Assembly (NCBI GenBank): GCA_033002965.1
Contig: JAURVB010013196.1
Coordinates: 248,001 to 312,000 of the forward strand
Reading direction: 5' to 3'
Length of the DNA: 64,000 bases
From: Piper betle
Lineage: Eukaryota > Streptophyta > Magnoliopsida > Piperales > Piperaceae
Position 1 is the stretch's first letter. Every line of letters starts with the position of its first letter. The notes beneath the pieces are model-generated. The model saw only the letters and a program-made list of their open reading frames with translations, was not told the DNA's origin and searched no databases. The position numbers and the translations under genes were made by a program. Positions 48,758-60,500 of the stretch are shown piece by piece.

Positions 48758-49930
48758 TTAGTCCATGGGATAATCGCTTGATGATTTTACAGAACAACAA
48801 CTCCCATTAGCTTTCCCATTGCAATACTTTGAACCAGAATCACCATTCTGAGCTTCACAGCAAGCTGATTCTGCTGCATTCTTAACAACCAGGCCTTTCT
48901 CCCACCAACCTTGAATGAGCATAAGTGCAATCTCCGCCTCAAAGGGCGTCAAAAGAGGCTTCCCAAATGCCTCCCCACAATCAATGGAAAGCCGAGGACA
49001 AGCTATCTGCACCCACGCATCAATGGAGTCCCCAAACAAGGCAATCTTTTGCGGAGACAATTCCGACATCAAAACCACCGACCATAGAAGGCCTCTCTCC
49101 GTCGTCTTCTTCTGCAACCTATCCACAATTCTGGGGTTCCCCTGCCGGCCCAAGGTCCCAAGCACAATGCCCCAGCTCTTGGCTTCCTTGGTCTTCACTA
49201 TGGCATTTCGTCGAGCATCTTTCATCCCAACGTGATCATACTCCTCCAAGAACACAGCCCTGAGATACGGATCGTACCGAAAAGCTCTATTCTCCGGATT
49301 GGCAATCATAAAAGCTTTCAAATGAAATCTCCCATCGGCAACAAAGACGACGGCATCGGCGGCATCTTTGGAGATGTGCAACCAAGGATTTCTCCAACAG
49401 ACAAAGGCTTCGCCTGTGGAACTATAACTTCAACCCCGGAACCATCTAGCTCAACTTTCACAGCTCGAATTGCAGTGGAAAATTGGATCGTCCCCGATAA
49501 AGCAATCGTCTTTCCCGCAAAATTCTGCTTGATCGTATCGACCCGCACATCGAATTTGATCTCCACAAAAACATACTAAGTCGGGATCTTGGTAAAATCG
49601 ATCGGCGCCAAACAACTATGGCCATGTTGTATGAAAAATTCGACCTTTAGCGCGATGGCGGAGTAATCATCGACGCAGCAAGCCCGTACGTCGCATCGCC
49701 GAGGACGAAGCACTCGTGGACGCCGACGAAGTTGGTGAAGATATCGGAGACGATGAGAAAGTACATGAGGAGGCCCTCAGGGAACTGCAGGGCGACGGGC
49801 TTGGCGCCGGCGAGTACTGGACCTCGAAGCTGTAGTTGGAGGGGAGTAGGGCGATGGCGTCGGCGAGGATGGAGTCGGGGATTTGGTCCATGAAGAAGCG
49901 CTTCGGTGGCGGCCGCGCTTTCTCCGACAT
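48758..49930 (-). pseudogene. DPH1: DPH1 (diphthamide biosynthesis subunit 1) pseudogene
   Basis: Minus-strand sequence covers most of DPH1 in order without introns. ATG at 49930 gives MSEKARPPPKRFFMDQIPDS and AIALLPSNYSFEVQ. A second frame gives [42 protein letters not shown] third gives [27 protein letters not shown], a TAG stop (49578-49576), then VFVEIKFDV and ILGCTSPK. The last open block, 49381-48758, gives DAADAVVFVADGRFHLKAFM, EEYDHVGMKDARRNAI, LGTLGRQGNPRIVDRL and IACPRLSIDCGEAFGKPLLT. DPH1 with DPH2 forms the 4Fe-4S radical enzyme that starts diphthamide on elongation factor 2; the cluster cysteines are all encoded, but in separate frames. About a dozen residues are missing after FEVQ, there are at least three frame changes, and one stop. 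The lack of introns raises the possibility of a retro-copy, but I see no poly(A) tract or target duplication. Confidence 0.75.
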
Positions 49931-49959
49931 TTTGAGCGCCTCCTCGGCGGGTCGTCCGT

Positions 49960-50390
49960 ATTCAAAACTCGACGTTTAAATATTTGAGTTCAAATTCGAT
50001 TTAAACTCGATCATTGAACTTGACTCAACTCGTTCTGATTCAGTTTAACTCGAACTCGATATATAGCTAACTCAAACTCGATTTGATAAAATAATATAAT
50101 AATATAATTTAAGTATATTTGATAACTCGAACTCGACTTGATAACTCAAATTCAACTTGATAAAATGTACGATTTAAGTTTGAGCTCGAAAAAATTAAAT
50201 AGTTTAAGTATATTTGAGCCCGAGTCGAGCTCAAACAAATAAAAATATTCTAGTCGAACTTGAGTATGCGTGTTTAAAACTCGTTCGATCTCGAGTTAAG
50301 TTCGAACGAGTTTCGAATTATTCGAGTCGAGTTTGAACATAAGTTGAGCTCAGCTCGCTCATTCAATTAGCACCCCTACCTCCATCGGTG
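49960..50390. mobile_element. Non-autonomous element with CTCGAACTCG-rich interior
   Basis: Dense alternation of AACTCGA, GAGCTCGA and TTTGAGT motifs ends at the right in AATTAGCACCCCTA, whose complement TAGGGGTGCTAATT is a terminus seen in many plant non-autonomous hAT-type repeats. A related end occurs at 19524. There is no ORF. The left terminus and target duplication were not identified. It sits just upstream of the DPH1 copy. Confidence 0.5.
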
Positions 50391-51570
50391 GAGTACAGCG
50401 ACGACGATTTAGTCACTGCGGGAAGGCGAACCCAGCAGGGAATGGGAAAGAGATGGTATTTGGTAATGGGCCTAAGACTAACTGCTAATGGGCCTATGGG
50501 CTAGGTTGTCATCCTGATCCAATTGGTTTTCATTTTTTGTAATGCATGGGATATAGGCATAGTTTTAAATTATATACTTGCAGGATTTTGGGGTGGGTTG
50601 AACCATATTTTAAAATTATAAATAAAATATTTTATTTAATATTAAAATCTATTTTATTATTAATATTTTATTAAATACCGATTAAAATATTAAAATTGTC
50701 AACTAAAAATCAATTTTTTGTAAAAATTTTATACCGAAAACAGGTACTAATTAAAATGGTATAAGAACTTAAACTTAAAGTAGATTTAGGCATATTTCAG
50801 GTATACAACTCTCCTATTTCGGGTATACCAACTCTCCTCGGTAGAATAAGGTATTTAAAACTAGATATAGAAGGCAAAAAAACTTAAATTGGAATTTCTT
50901 TTCTTACTGTAAAAAAAAACAAAGCCAGTGTACACACCACTAGCACACACCGACCGTACATTACGAAGTTTGAAAGTAAATTGAACCCAAAATCTCACAC
51001 GAAAGGCAACCTATGGGCCAAGCCACAATCTATGTCAATCGACCCCAAAATTCACAGAATGGAGGTTTCTTTTAAGGATATATGGCTTTTTTAAGATTGA
51101 GCATTTTTTTATGTTTTGTACGAGGTTATTAATAAGGACATAGACTTTCATGTGTTTTTTTAATATATAAACTTTCATGCGTTGAAAGAATATTTCTATA
51201 ATTTGAGCTTAGTGACATTAATAAAATCCATAGTCTAATCCCCAATTCAAGAAAGAGTGGAAGAAGAAGAATTCAGATTGGATACAGTTTCACCTGCATT
51301 ACACATACAATGCAAAATAATTAGCCAAATGCACAGGAAAAAGAAACCAGCAATGGCACAAGATAACTCCTCGGAGATGCCACAAGATGTGGAAACAAGT
51401 CCTGCAGCAAGAAGGTAGACTAGACATGCGCCCTTATTTCATATTTGTTCTCTATCTCTAGTTTTTAATTGAATGATTTACAGCACATACAGGATGTTAT
51501 TGATACAAGGATAAATGAATTGTAGAATTCTGTGCTCCCAGAAATTGGGATTGGTCATGTTCGTCCTCAT
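50391..51570. other. Intergenic DNA and PILS 3' flank
   Basis: AT-rich to about 51240, with no supported gene. The last 300 bases probably hold the 3' UTR of the PILS gene on the minus strand. Confidence 0.5.
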
Positions 51571-54500
51571 CTAAAATAGTATGGCAAAATACAGCATGAT
51601 CCATCCTGCCATGGAGAAGACTGCAAATATGTGAACCCAGAACAAGACTGCAGCAGCCTCCTTCCCACACCCTCGCAAACTTGAGACGGCACCTGGCAAT
51701 CATACACTTTCAGTATTTACTCAAACCTAGCCCCTACATAGTCTCAAATTATGAGATAGACTAGCATTTTTAACACAACATCGGTTCTTGACATCAATTT
51801 GTCTAAAGTTGGTTTGCTATGACTGCAAGTACATGAATCAATCAAACAGAAATTGAAAACGATAAGTATCTTTCCTTAGGCACACCCAGAGGAATTTAGA
51901 TGACAGAAAAGATGAAATTGTGGAGAATTCAATCTTCACACCTAAAGATGTTTCTATAGACAAAAATATTCTGCTTCACATAACTAAACATTTGGTATCA
52001 ATGTGACAATTAGGTGGCATGCGCATCAAGAAACACAGAAGGGGAATTATAAGCACGCATATAATGGAAGATCAAGCCTTACCTGAAAGAACAGACGTGG
52101 GCATTGTGTGGTGGAGGAGGGCTACAAATTTAAACATTTTGTCCCCTTCTGGAAGGAAACCTAGCTTGCCAGCCAACGTTACAACTCCCAGTCCAACTGG
52201 TGGAACTAAAACCAATCGTCCAAAAATAATAGCAGCCATAGTTTTCAGACCAAGTCTTGAACACCCTGGCCCAGGCCCTATAATAAATCAATCAAAAAGA
52301 TGAGAAGACAAATATTGTTTCGCTCAAAGATATTAATATATCTTTAAAACAGAAACGATAAAAATGATTGAAAACAATCATAAAGAAAATGCAATCTTAA
52401 TATGAATGGTACAAATAAACTGCCAATATTTGCCAGGAAAAATAAGCAAAAAACTAAAAACTGCCAAAAGAATGTAAAGCTTGTAGAATTCAAAACATCT
52501 TGCTACATGAACTCTTCACAATGCTCTAATTCAGAAAATAAACAACCTAAACATCTCTGGCAAAGAAATCTTTTTAATGAAACAGACATCCACTTACCAT
52601 CAACAAGATTACCGCCCAATGCCAACAAAATGCATGGAATCATTGCTTCCCTGAGAAGAACAAACATTGTCCATTAGACGAATTGCAACTAGCAAGATAA
52701 GAAATGCTCTCAAGGAGAAGAATTCAACTGTCAAAGAAATTACAGAAAATATATATGACCAAATTACTACAACATTCTCTACTTTTTTTTGTTGATAGCA
52801 AGGGTTTAGAAGGAATAATTAAAGTGATACGAAGAAATATTCTAAGGACCGTAAAATACATACCCAAGAATGATGCAGCTATCAGTGAAAAAAATAATGG
52901 AGCATCATCTGTGAAAATCATGCGCTTTAGAAATGGTATAGCGCCGATAATCATAGCAAGAATCTATTGAAAATAGAAACAGGCATATAAGAACAATAAT
53001 CTCACAATTTATTCATTTAAATTAACGTCTATAAGATGTTTCATAGACAACAATAAACCACAGTAGAATTAAATAATACAAATGAAAGCAAAATCTTCAG
53101 CACTATAACATGTACAATGTGTTTCCTACTATTAATTAACTCACAACCTCTTTTAGAATGATTTAACATTAAATACTTATAGCTTACTGCTAAGGAACCA
53201 TACATAATAAACTATAAAAACACAAATTAAAATAATAACAAATATTGCAAATAATTCTGTAAATAGATAACTACTCTTAAGCGCTTACATCAAGATGATC
53301 CCTCATCACTACCTTAACTAATAATCTACATCAAAGAAAGAAAATTGCCTAGCATTATCTTCCACAAAAGCTAGATGCTTACAGTTTCATGGTTATGAAC
53401 TGTGACAACTTCATATATCAACACAAAATTGCCAATGGCTTTCGGATTTTAGGATTGAGGAAAATTCCAATTTTTGAAACATAGAATCAACGCAACTCAA
53501 AACTGTGGGTATACTTACAGATGCAATAATCGCAGGTTGTAGGATTTGCTTAAGCTTCAACTTCTCATGAAGATACACGAAAAACCAAGCTATCTGTATC
53601 ACAGACAATTGAGCATAAGTTGCACACCGTCATAAATTCTCCAAATTATTGGTAGGTATCATGAGATGGTTGTTGAGAACAGTCAGCCTTCCATTGCAAG
53701 TTGGATATGAATAAATATATCTAGTTTGCCTCAATATGAAAGCATAACAATCATCACTCAAATTAAAATGACAAATAGTTAAATTAAATACTCTCAATGG
53801 AGGTCATTCCATTAACAAAATTGTGGAAGAAAATTGATTCCCAGCATTCAATCAACAGAAAGCATTGCTAAACTAACAGTAGATATCAAAGTACCTGGCT
53901 CACCTAAGACCAGTCATTTACAAATAAGACAGCAGGCAAAAAGGAATTAAGATTTAACATAACGTTACCTTTCCTCTCGTGGTCAAGTCAGCATCTACCG
54001 CTACAGGTTCACCAGAAGCAAGCAGAGGAACTTGGTGCTCGAGAGGGCCATCTACTGGCATGCCCCTTATGGGGACTTTAGGCACCTCAGTTACATCATA
54101 TGAACCACCTGGTGGCGGGGCAAGCATCTGGAATACATAAGTATACAGAACAATTGCACCAACCTGCATTTCGAACAACACATTATAAACAATTTGCTAT
54201 ATTTATCAGAAGCCAGAAGCATCTATAAACAATAATACTAGTCAATCTGTCGCAAAAAGCGATACTTATGTATTCGTATATTTCTGAATCAATCTTCAAA
54301 AGTAAACCATATATTTCTAGACCGAGGTTAGTATAATTTTAGTTGTCAGGACTTGGTTCTACCTAACACTTTCAACAGGTTATGGTTTTCTTAACCTTAA
54401 TTATGACACCTAAAAACTACACCAAAGAGCCACACTAAGCGTTAAACACAAACAATGGAGAGTAAATATCTATGATCTTAAAACATGACATATATATCCA

Positions 54501-57500
54501 TGTCCCCAACCCTTATTTGCGACTAGGTTGAGACGGGGTGAAGAATAATTCATGAACATAAGAAAACATGTAAGCTGCCATAATCATCAGTATGAACACA
54601 GACGCAAAGCAGCATTAGTAATTTGTACTCAAAATTTGCAAGTATCTACCCATTGTCCAAAAGATATATATGCAGTGCCATCCTGGTTACATTTCTCTGA
54701 ATCTCCAAAGGGGTTTGACTTATCTCGACATAAAGCTGCTATCAGGACAAGTGGAACATTTCCGATGTTTCCTATAAGAAAAATATGAAAGAAGTGAGTA
54801 TGTAATCAGCATAAAGAATATAATTTTACCAAAAATTTGCTAGTCTTTTCAAAACATAGAGTTCAACAATCTAATGTGATGCAAAGCAGTCTAGTCATCA
54901 TGACTCTTCGACTTCTTTATGGATTGAAAATGATCTCCTTAATTTTCCTTGTTTTGATAAAGTTTATACTCGATAGAAGAACGAAAGGGGGAAATAAAAC
55001 ACGAAAATCTTATTATTTGGGCCAGTCTTGAATAAAATAAGTAGAAAAGATACCTTGAAAGTTGTAAGGTTTTCTTGTAAGTTGTGATATCTTCTTGTAA
55101 GCTGAGAAGTCTTTTCGATATCAAGACTCTTAAGTTCTCTATATATTAGTGGGTTGATTGCAAAGAAAAGAACATTGATGAATGAATGAAAGAAAGTTGA
55201 CTTTTATATATCTTTTATTTTGTGTTGTTTTATTACTTCTTTTTCTTATGTGTTTGAAACATAGATTTGCATAGATCTTGCTACTTCATATTTGTTTGAA
55301 GCATAGATTTGCATAGATCTTGCTTTCATCAATCTTGCATCACATTGGTAACCAGAGCCTCAAGTTTTCCTTGTGTGCTTGTGTTTAACCCACCATCACC
55401 CCATTCACTACTAAAGTAATTGCTGCTCATCCGCATTTGCTGCCCATTTCTGCCAACGTCTTCTTTTAGCCCTTTATTTTCCTATCGATATTTGTTGAAC
55501 AATGGGGTCTTCTACCAACAACCATCCCCCTGTTTTCAATAAAGCCTTTTAACAATATCTAGACCAAAAACTTACTGATTAGGCTCATGCATTCCAACCT
55601 CAGATGGATGCTTGAATTGAACAATTATGGTGTTTTAGCACAACTAATGCGCCACCCATTCCTCCACCTCCTCCTGATCCACCAAATCTACCACACTATT
55701 CCTTGTAGCAGCTTATTCATAGACAGGTTATAGCCTTTGCATATGCTCCACATTGTGAGGAGCATCGTGCCCCTCATAGGCACCATGCGGTTCCTCCTGT
55801 TGCCCATGATTTGGTTTCGTACAGGGACGACCTACCAGCTTATAGCACGTATGAGCATGATAAAAAGTGGGAGGATAAATTTCCTATTCATGTCGTGGGT
55901 CATCACTAAGATCCTATTCCCAACAGATAGGCGAGTGACATGACATTCCAGAATTTCATGGTAATCATGATGTCACTGAATTTTTGGATTGGCTCACTAC
56001 TATTTCACTCTACTGATGTCCCATCTCCTGACTGCGTTGGACTTGTGGTAACTAAGTTCCGTGGTGGTGCTCTTGCTTGGTGGAGAGCCCTTTTGTTCGA
56101 CGAGCTCAAGTCGATGAACCAATGGTCTAAACATAGGAATAATTGAGGTGATAATTGAAAACTATTTTCCTTCCTTATCGGTACAAATAACAATTTTTTG
56201 CTAAACTCTGCAATTTTAAGCAAGGTAACTTAAATGTTAAGCACTAAGCACAGTCTTACCTTATTGGCCCATAATGAAGTTGCTGAGAACCATGACAAAC
56301 TTGTTGCCCGTTGCCTCTCTGGTTTGAACCCTACTCTATAGGATAAGCTATTAGGATTTTAATTCCAAACGGTGGAACAAATTGTCCCTCAAGCTGAAGC
56401 TTTTGAAGCCCAAGCTTTAATCAACTGCCCCTCCATCACGTCCGAGCCAGCCCTCCTCTTCACAACCTGTTTGCTGCTCTCCCCTATCACTTCCCAAGCT
56501 TGTAGGGCTGGAGTCACTTGTTTTAAATGTAACAAACAAGGTTATATTGCAGTCAATTGCCCTACCAATCGGCCAGGGCTAGTATTGAGGGTTTTGAGGA
56601 CCGCCTAATTATTATGAGGAAAGTCTCCTTCCTGCTATGCATGTTGATGAGGAAGACCTTTTCGGCATTGAAGAACTCAAACTTATCACTAGACCTTTGT
56701 TCCTAACTCCCGACATAGCATCTTCTTAACCACTTGTCACATTGGTGGTTTCAAGGTTATGTTGGTTATTGATCCGGTCACCAGTGAAAATGTTATTGCA
56801 GCAAAAGCAGTCCAAAAACTGAAGTTGCCAACTGAACATCAAATTGCTCTTGAGCATGGTGATAATATGCCCAATTATGTGATTTATGATGGTTTCTTAT
56901 TTCCGGGTACTTCTCTGTATATTCCCAATAAATCTCTTCGTACTTTGGTTATGGAGGAGGTTCATAATCTTGCTCATTTTGGCATTGATAAAACAACTAG
57001 CTCTATTTGTGCCCATTTTTATTGGCCATCTGTTGACCATGATGTTGCTTTTCTTGTCAAAAGATGCTCCATTTGTCAGTGAGGTAAAGACACATCTACT
57101 AATGTTGGCCTTATATGCCATTGCCTATTTCCATGGGCCCTTGGATTGACATTTCTATGGACTTTATTATTGACCTTCCTTGATGCTTACATGGCTGGAA
57201 CTCCATTCTTGTTGTGGTGGACTGTTTCAACAAAATGACTCATTTCCTTCCCTACAAGGTGAATTTTGTTGCTACTCAGGTGGTTGATCTTTCTTTCGAG
57301 AAATTCTGCGCTATCATGAATGCATTCCTCTATTACTTTTGATATGGATACTTGCTTTATGAGTACTTTCTGGAAACATTTATAGAATCGTATGGGCACT
57401 TCTTTAAAATCACCCACAAACCGATGGTCAAACAGAGGTGGTAAACAGAACTTTGGGTAACATGCTTTGGACTCAAGTGAAGAACTTTGGTCGTTGGGAT

Positions 57501-60500
57501 ATTACTCTTCCCAAAATCGAGTTTGAATTTAATTGTTCCAAGAATCGGAGCACTGATTTTTCCCCTTTTGAAGTTCTTTTGGGAATTAATCCAAGAGGAC
57601 CCTTAAAATTGCTTCCTTTGCCCATCACGAATAATGTTCTACCTCCTGTCAAATCATGGATTGATCAACTTACTTTTATTCATGCGCGATTGATCAACTT
57701 ACTTCTATTCATGCGCAAGTTTCTTCAAACTTGCAGTCTTCTTATGAGAAATATAAATCCTATGTTGACCGCCACAAAAGGAATGCCTTTTTTGATGTTG
57801 GTGACCTTGTTTGGGTCTATTTCTCCCAGGATCGATATCCTCAAGGTGAATATAACAAGCTAAAACCAAAGAAGGTAGGTAACAATGTGCTATCTTCGAA
57901 AAGTTTGCTAACAATGCCTACTGTGTAAAGCTACCTCCGGGTAGGAACATCAGTGATACATTCAATGTCGCCTATTAACATACATACTATAGATAGAAAA
58001 TTCATCATTCCACTCTTCATCATACTCATTTGTGTCATAAGCTAGTAGGGCATCCCTATACGAAATCGTATCACCCACAGCGGAATGACCCGCATGATGC
58101 CGATGTGGGGTGTGAGGCTCCCGACGATGTGGACCATATGCACAAGTAATACCTTGTCTGTGAGTAGGGGGCTGTTGCTACTGAAAGCGATGAGGAGCAG
58201 GCCGTTGCAGGGAATAGGATGGTGGATTTGATGAATCAAGAGGAGAAGGTGGAGGAATGGGTGGCGCATCAGCTGCGGTAAAACGCCGAAATTGTTCTAT
58301 TAAAGCATCCATTTGAGATTGGAATAAACGAGTTTGATCGGTAAGTTTTTAGTCCAGGTATTGCTGAAAGGTGTAAAAGAGTTACTTCTACGCCATATAA
58401 AAGAACTCATCCTCAAATTTTGAAAGAAGACAATCAAATAGATCAACCTGCAAGATTAGAAACGTAGAAGAATAGGCCCATCCAAGACTACACTTCGTTG
58501 ACATTAGGAGCATGATAGCTAGATAGCTAGAAGAATAGGTTCACTCAAGACTACTCTTCCTTGACAGTAGGAGCATGATAGCTAGTTCAAATTGGAGAGT
58601 CAGAAGGCATAACAAAAAATCAACGATGAGAACACTGCCTATTTTTTTGTTTTTTTTGTTGTTGTTTTTTGTGAATATGAAAAAAAATTTGGGGGCGGAT
58701 CGAGGGGACAACTGTCTGCATTGATGGGAAGATAGAATGTGCCATGCACTTGTACATACAACTGTGGCAGTCGATAGGTACACCATGGAATCAAGAACCT
58801 AGGCTCTCATAACCAATTTGATGCAAAATTTCTATAGAATTTTTAAATTAACAACTCCTCCTACATAACAAAAGAAAAAGAAAAGTCTTTCAACCAAATT
58901 TCAAATCATTTTAACTCAAAAACATATATTGATAAAATAAAGAAGCCTTATTTTATAGGCAAACAAAATACTATAATCAATTAATGTAAGACTCCTTGTA
59001 GTTTCTTCTTTAACTCCTTGTATTCTCCTATATTTATTCAAAGGTGCCTCCTCGATGTATGGTGTAGAAGTGACTCCTTGATAAGTGTAGATGTATTACA
59101 TCATAATGTAAAACTGATGCAAGACACTGCAATAATTTATTACTTAAGGAGGAACAGACTGCCAAAAAAAGAGAGAAGAAGAAGAAAAGAGTTTTTTACA
59201 AAAAAGTTACATTGCTAGTTCAACTTTCACTTGCTTTTTAAGAAATGACATAAAATTTCACATTATTAAATAAGAAAATGTTCTGGCCGTAAACTGAAAT
59301 CTACAACAAGTTCAGTTGGCACAAATCAAATGGATAATGAGCAGGGCCTAGCTTAAGCCAACTCAATTGTTCCTTTCATGAGTATATGCTCCACAAAAAA
59401 CATATTTTATATAAATTGCATAAAGATTTTACCATAATATTATTTTTTTCAATATTTATCACCTACTTGCTTCAAAAATGGGGGAAAAAAGTGGAAAAAA
59501 GTGACATTAAGACAAGGATAGCGAAGTATTTCAATAAGACCTTAAGCCAAATGATAAGAGGTGAGCACCTTATTTATCTATCTAGGGAAGATATGACTAA
59601 GAAATGGAGATATTATACATGCAAGTTAACTTGGTACAAAAACTAAAGTAAGGTATAAGAAATGGTAATGGGGCTCTTAAAATGAAAAGCACTAATAAAA
59701 GATACTGGCTTGCAGATTGAAACATAAATATACCAAACAGAAAGTACAAATAAGAACCATGAAGTTTAATTTTTCTCACCAATTCCGATATGTATGATGG
59801 TGAATTTGAAGTAGGGATACCGTGGACGGACAATAGTTGCAACAACAAAACCAATAATGGAGCCTGTTATGGTAGCAATGACTACATTGACTGGAATAAA
59901 CCACCTGGTCAAAAAGCATGTCATGTATTGAAGATGTCCTTTTTAATAAACAAATCGAACTCACTAATATGGACCACCAAAGATAAAAATTATGTAATCA
60001 AATATGCTAGGCTCAGCACTACGTTATGAAACAAACATAACAGACATTAGAATCATAATCGTCATTGATCATTGAAGTTTAGATGTCCTCTATTTACTTG
60101 ATTCATATTCAAGGGAAAAACAAAGTTGTTTCCATATTTTTCCAACCACAGTTTAGCAAACAAAGTTGAATGGTATAGATATACAAGAAATGTAAATCAG
60201 AATTATCGTACATTATATGCAGATTCCACTAGTTAAGGGACCCAGCAATAATCAGATTTGCTAAAAATTATGTGATTTCGGGATTAACGTTGCTTCTTAA
60301 AATAAAAGAATGGTGAAGAAGTCCCACACCCATTTTAATCATATTGATTAGAGTTCGTAATACAAGTTATATTTGGTGCTTACATTTTCTCCAATTCAGA
60401 ATCTTTTACACAAATGGGCAAGATTTACTTTCTCTTCAATTCAACAATTTCTTGCCAGCTAGTCTAAAACACTAAGGGCCCCGTGCTTATGTACAGTAGC

